Shown here one piece after another: positions 1-20,807 of a stretch of DNA of 64,000 nucleotides. This DNA comes from Calliopum simillimum (taxonomy: Eukaryota; Arthropoda; Insecta; Diptera; Lauxaniidae): contig OX638368.1 of assembly GCA_951812925.1 (NCBI GenBank), forward strand, positions 2,728,001 through 2,792,000. The letters are read 5' to 3'. The stretch's first letter is position 1. Every line of letters begins with the position of its first letter. A program made the translations under genes and the position numbers. The notes beneath the pieces are model-generated. The model was not told where the DNA came from. It worked only from the letters and a program-made list of their open reading frames with translations, and ran no database searches.

Positions 1-755
1 ATAATATCCTAAAGTGGAATCAATCAACAGCAAACGTTGTGTCAAATTAGTGAACTAACCAAAATACGGCTCCTCTTCATTTAAAATTTTTACGTGTCCA
101 CAAAAAATAGTTGGTTAGAAATCGGACCAGGTAGAGCCGAAAGTCTTATCAAAAGTGTAATTTTTAGAATATTGAAATTTCTTGTCTTTGGTGACCACAA
201 GTAAAATTTTTCATAGAATAATTTAACCCATTATAACCCAGTTTTTTAGGGTGATGAAAAGGGTTCAAAAAAACCCATCGAAACAAGATAAAATGGATAA
301 AGATGTTCTAAAAAATTGTTCTTTGAAATTTCGAAGATACATTTTTTCTTGCTATTTTAGCTAAAAAAAAAAAACAATATATGGTCACTTTTAAGTTGAA
401 GGTATTATTTTCTTTATGTACTTTGATTCAAGACCGTTTTCTCAATGTCTGCTTAAACACTAATCAGAAATTTATTCGAGAGTTTTACTGTAAACTGCCA
501 GTTAAAATTCTGATTTATGATTACACAGACATTGGGAAAACTGCCCTTAATAAAAAAAACCGTTTTAATCCGAGGTTTTGCATAAAACGGCGGTGAGCAA
601 CCTCTGAATAACCTTTAAAAAATTGTAAGCTCACTTTTTGGAGAAATTTTTTCAGATTTTTAGTGGTAATCGTGGCATTTCCAAAAATCGTTTTTTTTTT
701 AATCGCTCTAATGGACATACTTTAATTTTAATTTAATTTTTTTTTTTTATTTTAG
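1..755. other. roadkill intron, no recognisable feature
   Basis: AT-rich sequence with several homopolymer runs. The first roadkill exon in the window begins at a splice acceptor at 754-755, so this stretch is the 3' part of an upstream intron. The first coding exon(s), promoter and start codon of roadkill lie outside the window. No coding or structured element is visible here. Confidence 0.7.
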
Positions 756-8559
<7,804 letters not shown>

Positions 8560-9410
8560 AAGATAATAGCGGCGTTAGTAGCGGCGGTGGCAACAGCAGC
8601 ACCAACCACAACAACAAAATTATTTTTAGCTTTTATTACAACAACTAATTTAGTGCTACAACAGATACATTTATCACAACAACAGGAACAACAAGTTTTT
8701 CTTAGTAAAATCGACCGAAGAAAATCAACAACAACAACCAGAATTTCAAATTGAATTAAAAATAAAAATAGTTAGAACTAAGTAAAACAAAGAACATTAT
8801 CGAAAGTAAAACCAACAATTTTGTAAAAAAACAAAACAAAACAAAAAAAAAAAAAAACAAATCAGATCCAAACAGCATCGCAGTGTGAAAAAATAAGACA
8901 ACTACCAACGGCAGCAGCAAATGATGACCAACGACACCATCAACAACGAGGACAATGACAAAACTGCAACGTTGCACCTGCATCTGATGTTGCAGCAACA
9001 TTTGTCAGCAACATTTAGAACTGTTACAAAAAAAAGAACCCTCTTTAGTATGTTCTTGTACTGTACAGCTCCGCATGCGATTTAAAAAATAGCAAAAAAT
9101 CATATTAAAGAGGAGGAAAAAATCAGTACTTTTTGCTTATATAAATAAATGTTGTTTTTAGCCTTTCAATCATCGGTTATTTCCTGAAAAAATTCAAAAT
9201 CTTATTTCTCGCTCCTCTTCTATAGACCAACTAATTGAAATTTCATTGTTACTTAGTATGAATGAATTGCGAAAAGTCAATTTAAAAACACAACTTCCGA
9301 TTGACAATGCGAGTAACAATGAAATTTATGGCATTCAAAACAAATTATGTACCAGAACACAATAAAAATCAACAATCACAATCACCAGAATCAAACTGAA
9401 AATATAATTT
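8560..9410 (+). other. rdx: Probable roadkill 3' UTR
   Basis: Follows the TGA at 8557-8559. The first 450 bp are rich in CAA/CAG/CAC-type trinucleotides ('acaacaacaacc', 'gcagcagcaaatg'), then AT-rich. Candidate poly(A) signals of type aataaa occur near 9144 ('ataaataaatg') and 9361 ('acaataaaaatc'). Which is used cannot be decided from sequence alone. Confidence 0.5.
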
Positions 9411-9880
9411 TATTGTAAATGTATGTTTGAAAAACACAATTTTTTAAACTTTTAATTATAAATGATAAAAAAAAATACTTTATTGTTATTACGTAAGCAA
9501 AATTTCACACAACCAACCAATAATGTCAATAACAAACAAAAACTAGAAAGAAATATCACATAAAAATGCAAATTAAAATATGTAAACCAATTGAGTGTAT
9601 TATTTTATTGCTTAATGATTTACAATTTTATTTTATTTTAATAACTGTTAAAATACGAGTATATTCAAAAAAATGTAATAAAACTTACAAAAAAAAAAAC
9701 CTCATAAAGATAAACTTATTTATATAGGCTGGGAGCTAACAATATCAAAAACTACAATATTTTCCAATTCCTATGAAAGTTTATTTTGAAATGTTTATAA
9801 CAAAATTTGCAGCATATTCTGCAAGTATTGATTTGTATTTACGAAAAATTAACCGTTTAGGAATCGAATTTTTCACTTCG
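9411..9880. other. AT-rich intergenic sequence, nothing recognised
   Basis: No ORF above background, no paired repeats, no RNA-like structure. It could still include distal roadkill 3' UTR. Confidence 0.5.
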
Positions 9881-10913
9881 AAACGTTCACTTTTTCCATA
9901 ATGCAAATCAATGTTATATATAGAACCTGTAATTCTCCACAAAAGAGAATCTAATACTTTTCATTGTTCGACTTACCGTTTTTCATTAAAAAGCCTCCTG
10001 AATGAAAAGTAATTGAGGGGGTTAGAAGCAAAGGGGTACAAGTAACAAAAAGTAAATTTTGAGTAAAATATAGTTAAAGTTAACGTTGCTTCATAAATTG
10101 CAGAGTGAGTTAAAAAATAAAATATTGCGCGTCAAATAACATTTAAAGCATGCTCCATCTAATGTTTTTTTCAAATTTTTTCTATGAGTCCCCCTTTAAA
10201 AGTTATTAGTATTTCAGTGAAAGCCTACACCATTTTACTCAAATTTTTTTTTCTAGTAAAAATGGAGTAAAGTTAGAACCGTGTAGCAACTAACATAGCA
10301 AAAGAAAAAACTAAGTACCATAACTCTAAGAATCCTTTAAACGTTCTCTGTTAAAGGTATTTTTTAAAATTTTTATAGAGGTCCGCTTTTAAAAGTTATT
10401 AGTATTTTACTGAAAGCCTGCCGCACTCGTTACTTTTCATTTCAAAACGAAAATATTTTATTCAATATTTTAAACTCGTTTAGAAGCAAAGGGGTACAAG
10501 TGCGGTAGACTTTCACTAAAGTACTAAAAACTTTTAAAAACAGACCTCTAGAAAATTTTTAAAAAATACTTTGAAAAGGGAATTTTTCAAGGATTCTTAA
10601 AATTGAGGTAATTAATTTTTTCTTAACCTATGTTAGATGTTACGTTGCGCTAACTTTGCTTCTTATTTACTAGAAAAAAAAATTTTTGAATTTTTTTTTA
10701 AAGCAAAACTATAATTTTGTGAACTGGCTTACCTTAATGGGGCTCTATAGAGGTGTAGGAACTCAAAAGCTTAGGTAATGTTTGTTTCATAAATAAAGCA
10801 AAGCTCCCACTACCTATTCTCATACTTAACTCAATTTTTCGTTATTTGTCACTTGTACCCCTTTGCTTCTAACCCCCTCAATTGAAATCACACGGATTTC
10901 GGAACAGGCCTGA
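9881..10913. mobile_element. CAGGCCTG-type MITE, interrupted by another MITE
   Basis: The right end reads 'tcggaacaggcctg' (10913), the terminal motif of a family also present at 23355-23684, 23952-24190 and 42690-42999. Internal matches to the 23355-23684 copy include 'aaaaagcctcc', 'acttaccgtttt' and 'ctccacaaaagagaatcta'. The left end is not clearly defined. The element is split by the MITE at 10015-10879. Confidence 0.55.
10015..10879. mobile_element. 865-bp MITE with GAGGGGGTT ends and AATT target duplication
   Basis: TIRs of about 29 bp begin 'gagggggttagaagcaaagg' and end as the complement. Flanking AATT at 10011-10014 and 10880-10883. The related MITE copy at 42690-42999 has the uninterrupted sequence 'gtaattaaaatcaca' with a single AATT where this copy has 'gtaatt...aattgaaatcaca'. 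That supports a 4-bp target duplication. An extra partial TIR ('gtttagaagcaaaggggtac') lies internally at about 10478. No coding capacity. Confidence 0.75.
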
Positions 10914-11870
10914 TTAACTAATATTTAGAGCCTTTGCGTTAGAAACCGTATGATTTTTCGACAAGCCTTATCCAGTTTCTTTATTAATCTTAAAATAACT
11001 TCCAGTTTATTTGAAAGAACTTTTTGATAGCCCCAATTTTAAACAAAATACAAACAAAGTTTTATGGCTCAAAAGGAAATAGCTACATTTAAATGCTTTA
11101 GCAAATTTGGAGCTTTTAAATAACATTGTTATGTACGCGTCGAAAATTGGTTTAGTAAAAAAGTTCTTTGAAATAAGGTAAAATATTACATTATACTTAC
11201 ATACCTACTGCAAATTTCACTGCTATCAAACTAAAACAATGAAAAGTGGCACTTAACCGAACGACAGTTGTACAGTTAAAATATTGATTTAAAAATTGTA
11301 TAGTTTTTGAAATCGCTAGCTTTTAGGCAATTAGTTTCGTTTGTTATAATTTATTCGATAATTTTATTTTCTAAAACTATGACAGCGCTCAAGCACTACT
11401 TTTTCTTCAAATCATTTAATTGACGTACATAAACATAAATTTTCTACAGCGCATTAACTTTTTGTTTATTTGTTTGTTATCTTTTATGTTCTTCAAATTT
11501 GCATTAACAATTTGTAATTAGTAATTATATTTAATACACACAAACACACACACCGTTATTTAATAAGTTTTGATGTACAAATACAAAATAAAATTGAAAA
11601 ATTAAAGACCAATAGTGTTAATTATCAAGCTAACTATTCCTTATACCAAATCGAAAGAAGTCAACTTAATAATTTTGTTTTTTTGGCTATGGGCATGTAT
11701 TATACCGAATATATCTATCAGTAATTTTTTTCATTTTATGCTACCCCAAAGTTTACAGTCCTCATCTTCTTACCTTATAAAATCGTCGGTGCAGATGTTT
11801 GTCATCACTTACCGCCTAAGCCACTTACGTATTCATACCATATGGTTTTTTGTGCTACGATTGGTTTAAA
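10914..11870. other. AT-rich intergenic sequence, nothing recognised
   Basis: Apart from a short CA-rich tract near 11537-11551 I see no gene, RNA or paired repeat. Confidence 0.5.
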
Positions 11871-12431
11871 TTTAATATGAAGGCGACTAGACAAGAGGGT
11901 GTGGTACCTCCCATACAAAAAAACACAAAAAAGTTAGTTTCTGTGCGTTTTTTGTCATCGCATCACGCCTAAACTACTAAATATATCATAGCCATATTTT
12001 CGCAATATTTGCGACTAAGCTTCAGACAAGTTAATATCGCAATAAAGGGGGGTTTAAATGATGGAGCTTTGCACCCTACATACAAAACCTGTATGCAAAT
12101 AATACACAGCAGACGCTTTATTTCCACACCAATGGCAGGTATCAATTCGAAACTTGATGCATGGACGCATATTATATATATGAAGAAACATACAGAAAAT
12201 AGAGGGGGTTGAAGCAAGGGGCATTGCAACTCCAAAAAAAAAAAATCTGAACATTAAATAATTCTGCATCTATGGCAGTGATGATACTTGAAATATCAAT
12301 GTACTTAGTATCTCCTAAATGGCATGCAGAAAATGGGATTAAACCAGGGGTGTTGTACCTCCATATCAAAAAACCCTAAATCATCGCGCCACATACAGGA
12401 AAAGGCGGAACGTTTGCCGGGCCAGCTAGTT
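11871..12431 (+). mobile_element. Helitron-like non-coding repeat with a CTAG 3' end
   Basis: Contains two or three degenerate paragraphs with the theme 'caagaggggtgtggtacctcc'. It ends with a short GC-rich stretch 'aaggcggaacgtttgccggg' followed by 'ccagctagt'. A small hairpin then CTAG followed by T is the classical Helitron 3' signature. Its last part (12136-12431) is repeated almost identically at 54789-55015. No Rep/helicase coding region and no convincing 5' TC end were seen, so the class is tentative. Confidence 0.4.
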
Positions 12432-12614
12432 CTAAATATTTATGAATCTTATTTTGAAACGTTTCTCATGTCTTTTTCGTCAATTTAAGCTATAGAACTT
12501 GAAAATACGCTTAGTAGTTTTTGTTTTATGACGAAATTTGTTTTTAGGCACTGCCCATTCATTTTTAAAGTGCGCATTATTTTTTCGACTTATGTATGTA
12601 TGTATTCTCCTTTA

Positions 12615-13327
12615 ACTCCTAGGAGGAGCATAGGGCCAATATGAAATCTCTCCATTTGTCACGATCCCTTGCGATGACTTTAATCTCTTGCCACGACTTT
12701 CCCGATTCTTGGATTTCCTTTTCCAGCGACCTCTTCCAGTTGGTTTTGGGTCTACCACGTCCTCTACTGCCTTGTGGATTCCACTCAAGAGCCTGGCGAC
12801 AAACTTCGCTGTGTGGTTTCCGGAGAGTGTGACCAATCCATCTCCATTTGCGCAGCTTGACCTCGATTGATATAGCCCTCTGATTGCATTTTTGATGTAG
12901 CTCGGCATTTGATATAGTGCGAGGCCACCAAACCTTTAGTATACGCCTTAAGCATTTGTTGTCGAATACTTGCAGCTTGTTCGTTAGTTGTTCAGTAACA
13001 AGCCACGTTTCGCACCCATTTAACAAAACCGATTTCACATTCGAATCAAAAATGCGCACTCTCGTTTTGGTGGATATAACGGATGAAGACCATATTTTGT
13101 TCAGTTGAGCAAACGCGCCTTTTGCTTTTGCTATTCTTGAGTTGATATCCTCTTTTGCTCCAACATCCATGGAGATAATGCTGCCTAAATACGTGAACCT
13201 ATCGACGTTTCCGATGTCATCAATGCCAGCTTTAAACGTGATGTCATTGCTTGCGTTTAGCTTCATGTTTTTAGTCTTGGATACGTTGATTTTTAGGCCG
13301 GCCTTTTGTGATTCCAAGACACGGTCT
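12615..13327 (-). pseudogene. RTE-like non-LTR retrotransposon, 3' coding fragment
   Basis: A 232-codon open frame (13317-12619, minus) encodes the C-terminal part of an endonuclease/reverse-transcriptase polyprotein. It starts within the thumb/connection region (KINVSKTKNMKLN, FTYLGSIISMD), continues with NGCETW, LRRILKVWWP and WIGHTLRK, and ends with the tail EWNPQGSRGRGRP. This order is typical of RTE/CR1-like elements annotated as 'craniofacial development protein 2-like'. The endonuclease and the RT catalytic YADD region are missing, so it is a 5'-truncated dead copy. A second, shorter copy lies at 56745-57000. Confidence 0.8.
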
Positions 13328-14469
13328 TAAATTTTGCTTTGCATATAATTTTGAGAAACCATATTGGTTCCGGTTATAGGAGAATCATGTTTCTTGCACC
13401 TCCAAATCCGATGTGCATGCTGCCGAGGCAGGTGGATTAACCACACTCTGGTGGGTACCACTTGGAGAGTTATTTTCCATCGTTTTTCGATCCATGCTTC
13501 ATTAGTATAATCTTCTCGACTTATAGTAGGCAAAATTATGATTGATGCCATATTGCATTCGACATTTTGAATTCTCGAATTCTGACTTCAGATTCATTAT
13601 CAGCGACCGCTAAAACCCCCGAGTGTCGAAAGTTACGCCAAAATATTGAATCAATATTTTAGCGTGAAAATCAATTTCATAGCTACTTGCGTGATACGCA
13701 AGGCATGTGTGTTTCAATTTCCAACATTGTTCTATGAACTTCATACAAAAAAAATGAGTTCACGCGCGTGAAAAATGCGCATGTATTTTGAGCATTGTGC
13801 CCTCTTTCGGGGCCATTTTCGGCTTTCGAAAGCTTTTAACAAAAATTTTGATATCGTCTTCACAAAAGGCAAAAAAAGGAAACAAGCACTGCTTTCTTTC
13901 ATGCAACACAACAAATTGCTATGCGCGGACACAAATAAATATTCTTCTTGAAATCGGGATGAAAATGATTCGAAATCGATTCGAGCTCAGTCGGAGTTGA
14001 GAACACCAAAATGTAAACGAGTCAGAATCGCATCGTTTTTACTTTTCAAACCGAATCGGAATTGAGAATAGGCCTGTTGATGAATTAATTGTAAGGGAGG
14101 AGATGAGAACTGTAAACTTTAAGGTGGAATAAAATGTAAAAAATTACTGATACACATATTCGGTAAGATATGTGTTTTTTTATTGACCACAACTTATCAG
14201 AAAAGTACTGAAAACGCAGGATTAATTTTTTTTCTTTCTATTTTGTTGTACTGTGTTATTCTCTTATGTAATTGCATTACTTAACAAATTCCAAAGTTTT
14301 GATTTTACCTGTGTTCGGCCTATGTAATTATTATTCCTCGCTATTGACATTATAGGAATAACAAAATTAAATTTCTACATCATATCTCAGTTTTCAGATA
14401 AATAGATAGAACAAGAATCACGATTTTTTTTTTTTTAAATTGAAGTACTCACTATGACTTTATCGATGT
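13328..14469. other. Intergenic sequence with repeat fragments, no gene
   Basis: 13560-14075 shows loosely inverted motifs ('gaattctcgaattctgac' left; 'ccgaatcggaattgagaata' and 'ggcctgttgatg' right). These resemble ends of the CAGGCATG/CAGGCCTG MITE family, but I could not define a clean element. No coding sequence supported. Confidence 0.4.
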
Positions 14470-14650
14470 TTTGATTAAAAATGCGTGTTTTTTTGGTGCA
14501 TCTGGACGTCCTCTTGTAATGAAAGTCAGTCTCAAAAGTCTCCAACAGTAATCCGCGAGCATAGTAGATTCCCATCTTTATTGGTAACGCTTTTTGATCG
14601 CAGCAACATTTTGATAAAAGCGTTCCCCATGTTCAACGCTAACTAAACCC
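14470..14650 (-). pseudogene. Remnant of a repetitive arthropod ORF (HGERF...DYCW type)
   Basis: On the minus strand the sequence reads MGLVSVEHGERFYQNVA, then IKKRYQ, a stop, then RWESTMLADYCWRLLR. This order matches a short C-terminal region seen in many repetitive, probably transposon-derived arthropod proteins of unknown function (a 'GERFHQD...YQG.W...MLADYCW' theme). One in-frame stop and the lack of upstream sequence indicate a dead fragment. Recognition is from memory of the motif; a protein search would settle it. Confidence 0.45.
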
Positions 14651-16971
14651 ATCTTATCGAACTGAATTATTCAACGACGACTTGCGCGATAAGCTACAAA
14701 TGAAATTTCCAAGTTTATTTTATCAAAGTGTGTGAGAACAGTCGATTTATAATTGTTATCGTTTAGATCGCAACAATGTCAAAATATATATATACTTGTA
14801 TACAGTTCCAGATCCAAGATCTACCTTTTAATTTAATTTTTCTTAATTGTCGATCTCTTTATGAAATGATATGATCCAGTTCAGATACATTTTTAGTGTT
14901 GAGTGTTGTTATTTGTGTTGTATGTCAAGTTGCATAAAAAATATGAAATTAACGAGTGCCGACTTACACCAAAAATGCACAGATAGAAGTAGATTAGACC
15001 TACGAAGATATCAGCATTTGGGCAGCCCCAATGCCTTACCCATAAATTCCACAAACATTCTGCGCACAACTCGAAATAATTGCAAATCAGTTGAAAAGTA
15101 ATAGTAGGAAGTAAATGTTTTTATGCACAATTTCAATGTTTTTAGATTGAAGTTAACGCGCGACTAGCAAAAAAGATTTTGGTTACAGATTTTCGTCGCT
15201 CGCGATGTTGCCACGTCGCTTGCTATCGCTTGTTGCTCGTTATTGCTTGCTCATTCATAAAAACTTCCATAAGGACGTGTGTTTTTCATTTTGCTAGCGA
15301 AGTCGCTAGCTATGTCATTTATTCGCGCCGTCGCTTGTCGCTCGTGTCATAAACGCAGCCTAAAGCTTTTCTCTTATAAGCTACAAGAGCCGTCTAGTAG
15401 CATATATCTTCAGTTTTCAGAACATTCAACATTACCTTCCTAAACTTATATGCAAACAAATGGCGAAGACTATTCCAATTTGTATATTAATTTTGAAGAT
15501 GTAAAAACAAACTAATTTTTTATACAATTTAGATAGATATTTGCAGATATAAGTGGAATTCTAATTGTAAATTATTTGAGATATAGGAAGGAAACTCGAA
15601 AAAATGTTATTTTCAGTTTTTTATAGCCTTAGCATGGAGGACAAAACGAATCGAATGACTGATTTTCAACTTATTACATCTTAAAAGCTGAAGAGACAAG
15701 AATTTAAATTTTTGTTTAGACTTTCTCCTTTGAGCTAAAGAACACCAAATCCACATCTTCTTGAAAAGTTTCAATCGGTTGATTTTAACGATTGACTTTC
15801 AGTCTCTCGATACGTTACGTATTCCATGCTAATGCTATTAATTACGGTCTAATTTGCAATCTGGTGAGTTTTTAGATCTTGTGAGTTCTTTTAATTATCT
15901 TTCGTCACTTAAATGCAATCAGCTGATGAATTCCAGGCAATTGTGCAAATCGCAAAATAACAGTGAGCCAAAATAATTCTAGTTCTTAATGTCGGTAGCA
16001 ATTCTCTTCATGAGTTATTTAAGTTTCTATTGTGGAAACAAGCATGCTAAAACTAACAACAAAAAAGTCAACTGAGATGACTAAATACAACACAACTTGA
16101 GTTGTCCTACATTTAATGAACATAAGTGTTTTACTAATATTGTGTATGGTGGACAAATGAATTGAGGAAAAAGTTAAAGAATCTAAAGGTCAAGTAATAT
16201 AGATTTCGGTAGCAATATTTGTAACAAGTAATGATTTCTTTGTGCACTAAAAAGTTTGGGCATCAATCTAATGATAAAGAACAATTCTAATAACATACAA
16301 TCCATATTTATATATTCATACAAAACCTATGTTAATATATACATAAAAATATTTTAAATTACAACTACAACAAATCATACTACTTATTACGAGTAAGATA
16401 ATTAAAAAAAAATTGTAATTTTAAGCTACATAAGTCATATGACATATGAAGCAAACAAATTTAATTGTTTAGTTGTTATGTTTATTTCTTATTCACTTAG
16501 AATTTTTTAACATAAGCCAGAACAGACCACCATTAAAATTTTACATATTTTTAACAAACTTACATATACACACGTGCATATTTTTTGTTTTATTTTACAG
16601 AATAATAAAACGTTTCTATTGCAAAAAATAAAAAACTTGTAAAAATATTTCCGTATTCTTTAAAATAGTTGTTAGAAATTAAAAATGTTTTATTTCGCTG
16701 TGTAGCTACATTTGAATTATAAAAAAAGTATTGATGACAACACACATGATTTGAACATCATTAATTGGAGAAATAAAAACAAATGATCCAAAAATGATGT
16801 CAATGAAAATCATGCCAATTAAGTATAAAAATGTATTTGTAATTATCTTAATCTAACAAATTAAATTCAGCAAAATTAATAATAGATTAAAAATAAATAT
16901 GTTCTATTAGATAAACAAATGTTCTTATTATTATTTTTTTTTTAATTTGCAAACACTGGTTAATAGACAAA
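14651..16971. other. Intergenic sequence, no gene recognised
   Basis: Strongly AT-rich. The exception is 15165-15360, which is unusually rich in 'cgctcgc', 'gtcgcttg' and 'gctagc' motifs ('ttcgtcgctcgcgatg', 'gtcgcttgtcgctcg') and may be part of an unrecognised repeat. No ORF above background and no paired inverted repeats found in the rest. Confidence 0.5.
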
Positions 16972-17399
16972 AGGCGTTTTTCTTTTTTCGTTCGGAGTAG
17001 AGTTTGTGTTTCTTTTTTGGTTCAGAGACATCAGAGCATAAAATTTGTGTTTCTTTTTTTGTTCAGGGTGAAATCACCGAGCATTCAGAGTAAAAGACGG
17101 AGCACATCAAAATTGACGAGTTTACGAGGTTTTCGAGGCTTTTACACGTTTAAAGGAATCCCCCAAATTTAAAATAAAAACAAAATTAATTTTGGACTGT
17201 GCTGGTTATTTTGCAGTAAAATAATAAATTTAATAATTTATTTGAATATTTTGGCAGTTTAACCGGTTTTCAATGGAAAAATTTGCAAATGTGTTTCATA
17301 AATAAATCAGAGCGCTCTGAGCGTGCTCTGTTCAGGTTGTACCCGACGTGCTCACGCTCTGTTCAGAGGTCTACTTTGAACAAAAAAAGAAAAACGCCT
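16972..17399. mobile_element. 428-bp MITE with AGGCGTTTTTC ends
   Basis: The left end 'aggcgtttttctttttt' and the right end 'aaaaaaagaaaaacgcct' are inverted copies. Internal motifs 'gtgtttctttttt', 'ggttcagagacat' and 'gagtagagt' are shared with the element at about 31063-31448. No coding capacity. Confidence 0.6.
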
Positions 17400-17502
17400 A
17401 AAGATAATAGAGGAGACTCAACAACTTAAGAAATAATTTTGGCAGTTATTAAGTTTTCTGGTATTCAAAAACTCAAATATCTTAACAGTCGCATTTTACA
17501 AT

Positions 17503-17893
17503 AGCCGTGTTTCTTTTGTCGCGTATATATAATTAATTATGTATGACAAAAAAAAAACGCGCAATTAAATACATTAATCGAAAGTTTAGCAGCACTGAAG
17601 AAAAATTTAAAGCTGTCGGAAAAAATAAAAATTACATAAAATAAATAAATGTCAACAAAGAAATTGTTATTTACCTTTTATCTTGCTCTGCCTTTTTTCA
17701 GAATCAATTTTATTGACGTTTTGTTTGAATTTTTTATTTGTTTTGTATTTTTGGTTGAAGTTTATCGATTTATCTTTGATGGGCAGCACTGGCTTGTATC
17801 CTTAATTATAATGAAGCGACATTTGCTATCGCCAACTATCGCATCATACAAATATTTTGCTAATTATATATACGCGTCAAAAGAAACACGGCT
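17503..17893. mobile_element. 391-bp MITE abutting the 3' end of Orc2
   Basis: Inverted ends 'agccgtgtttcttttg' (17503) and 'caaaagaaacacggct' (17893), extended by a weaker 'tatata' pairing. Flanked by AAT on both sides (or TA if the first two bases are counted as target). It ends 21 bp from the Orc2 stop codon, so the Orc2 3' UTR must lie within or beyond it. Confidence 0.7.
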
Positions 17894-17914
17894 AATGTTG
17901 ATGAAATTCTCATG

Positions 17915-20602
17915 TTATTTGCATTGCTGTTGTTGTTCTTCTAAAAATTGTTGCAGCACACCAGAATCAATTGGTATTGTAAGTTGTTCGGAACCATCAA
18001 GACTGCGTTTTGATTTGACAAGTTTATGATCCAAGAATTCGGTTAATTGTGCTCGTAACGCCAGATCCGAGCTGACCAGAAACGATTCACGACAACTCCA
18101 GTATAAATCTTTGAACAACATGCCTTCATATAACAATAAAATAATTAATAATTAAAGGTGGCACACATTTTGAATTCACTCACCCTGGTAGCTGGGGTTT
18201 CCTTTATTTTGAAGTTGATATTTCACAATCAACAAGTAGATACCACGTGAATTCGTTGTTAGCGATGAAAAGACATTACGCAGAGATGATAGCGCCAGTT
18301 CACCAGAATTTTGCACTAGCAACGAATTCTCAAAAGCGGTCTCATCAGTATAAGACAACATTGTCGTACAATCCCACCAAGAAAAATTAAAGTTGCTAAG
18401 TTTGGTATGATCCCATACTAAAAAGAAACAATAAAAAAACATTCCTTAAAACAAGTTAGTACCTCGTAACTCGTAAAACTGTCAAAATTTGTGTTGATTT
18501 TGACAACTATTAAGAGTTAACGACATATTCGAGGCATTTGTACGTTTTGAGGAATACCCTAATTACAATCATGTATGTGTCAAATGGCATGATGGTGTTA
18601 GCGTCCTGATCAATGTTGAAAGTACACCACCAAAAAGACAAGACAACACAAAAGATACGCAGAACTTTCGAGTATACTATAGGCTAATTCACTTAACGTC
18701 AGTTGCATAGGACAGCATCCAATTCAGTGCCGAACTAAAAAATCAGTAACAGAGTAGCTTATAAATTAAGTATCTTGCAGTTAAAACAGTGGCACACGAA
18801 GGCAATTACAAACTTCGTAAAATTATGCGTCATTTTGATCTATGACTTCGGAATTTGTGCTATATTTGCCTTTTTACAATGATCTGTTTGGGATCAAAGG
18901 AAAAAGCAAAATGAAGTAAAAATGTATTTCTTTGTTCATCAATTTTTTTGGTGTAGCACGTACAACAAAAACAGGTCGATGGAACTATTATGCTATTTGA
19001 TACACACATGATTGGTAACAAAATAATATAAATTGTTTTCTGCTCTAAAACAATGAAAAATCAACAAAAAAAGGAATGCTTATGCTTACGCAGCGGTGTG
19101 TTGATATGGTCTATCGATGCTAACATATGTATATTTGGTATTTTAGCTAAACGCGCCAAAATCAACTGGGCTTTTCCATTTCGCAACATCGCACCATCAA
19201 TATTATGCACAATCAAATAGAGATGAGTTTCTGAAATCAGAGCGAATTCCTCCTCAATTATATCAACTGCCTCATGCAGATTTGCCGTACTTGCTGTTAT
19301 ATCAAGTATCTCACTTACAATGCTATCAAGTATATCTTTAATCGTTAGACTAGGAAAAAAACCGTTCACCACCAGCACTGTCTGTTGTGAAAGGACTTCG
19401 TGGTGAAAACTTTGTAATAAATTACGTTTCGATCCTAAACCATAGAGCAATATATTAAAACCCTCGTTCAGAATATACAACCATTTTGGAAAGTATGTTT
19501 TGTATTCCTCCAGCATTGCTGAAATTGCATGCTCGTGTTCATTTGTAAGACGCATATTAGAAAGAAGACTGAAAATGCGATCAGCAGGTAGGCGTGGATT
19601 TTTAAGACGATCTAGTGTGTGATCGGATGTGTGAATTTTAGTGCTTGAATGTGATTGAAAATATCCATCGCTTTCCGGCACAAAGTCAGCTGTAATTTTT
19701 TTGCTGCGTGATGTTTGACGGAAGCGTGCAGCTGATGGTGTTTTTGGTAGAACCGGAACAATAATGGGACGACGCCCCTTGCTTGGCGTTATAGGTTCAT
19801 CATTGGCATCTTCATCATCTTCACTCGTCGTGACGCCATTTGATGATTGTGATGAGGAACTTTCATTCCCAGAGTTTAGGGGATCGAAGTCGCTCTCATC
19901 TGCAGAAAAGTCAATTTCGCCATTGGAATCATTTACTAGTTTAGCAATTTCTATAAAAAAATTAAAAAAAGTTTGGCGTCACGAAGTTTACAAACAGCTC
20001 CATAGGTAATTTGGCATTTTTGTATTGTACTTACGACTTTTTACACGGCGACGCACACAGGATGGTGTCTTTGGTTGACTGCACGTTTTTTTACGCTTAG
20101 AATCTGGCGTTTTTTGTGCATGTACTTTTGGTGTTTTCGGCGTCTTTGGAGTATTCATAGCAGCTACAGCCATTCCATCACGTTTTTTCGGCGTATTAAA
20201 TCCAAACATACTACGCCCTGCTACATCAGATTCTTCCAATAGCTGTACGTCTGGCGTTTGATTCTGGCCACTTGATTCTTCCAAGTCCACCACTGAATCA
20301 TCGCTTTCAGTTTCTATGCGGTTTCGCCTTAATGTGCGCCGCTTCCTTTCACCGCCCACTAACTCGTATTCTGATTTATTATATTTTTTTGTTGGGCTTG
20401 GTATTCGTGACGATTTCCTACGCTCTGTTTTTTGTATTACAGAGTGTTTTTCAGCATCATCCTCTGAGTCTTCGCAGCTGTTGGAGCTTACCATTGCTCC
20501 TTTAAAGCGCATCGTTTGAGCGCGCCTTACGTTGGTTCCAGACTTTTGTGGTGTTTTGTAACTATCTCTTTTATTGCTGACTTTCTTTGGTGTGAAACTC
20601 AT
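17915..20602 (-). CDS. Orc2: Origin recognition complex subunit 2
   Basis: Subunit of the nuclear ORC that marks replication origins and loads MCM helicase. Four exons on the minus strand: 20602-20035, 19950-19090, 18417-18184 and 18123-17915. They have GT-AG introns and sum to 1872 nt (623 residues plus stop), close to known ORC2 lengths. Residues 1-300 are a low-complexity, basic, TP-rich tail (repeated KTPK motifs, possible CDK sites). The conserved part begins with FNILLYGLGSKRNLL and VVNGFFPSLTIKDIL, then IVHNIDGAMLRNGKAQL and MLASIDHINTPL. It continues with NFNFSWWDCTTMLSYTDET and SRGIYLLIVKYQL, and ends in the winged-helix region DLALRAQLTEFLDHKLVKSK. This order follows human ORC2 closely. 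The start codon at 20602 is the first ATG of a long open exon. Confidence 0.95.
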
Positions 20603-20807
20603 GTTAAATTCTTATGACTGAAATGGTTTAACAATTTAATAACTTGAACTTTACGAGAAGATAAAATTCCTTTTAATAATTTTCGCGGCAAAATTTTTCA
20701 GCTGTTCAAGCCGGCGTTGCCACCACGTTTCTCGGTAACAGTTTTTACGGATTAAATTACTTTTATGAACACCCACCTAATTTATATTTCTTTTAAGTCT
20801 GTCAATT

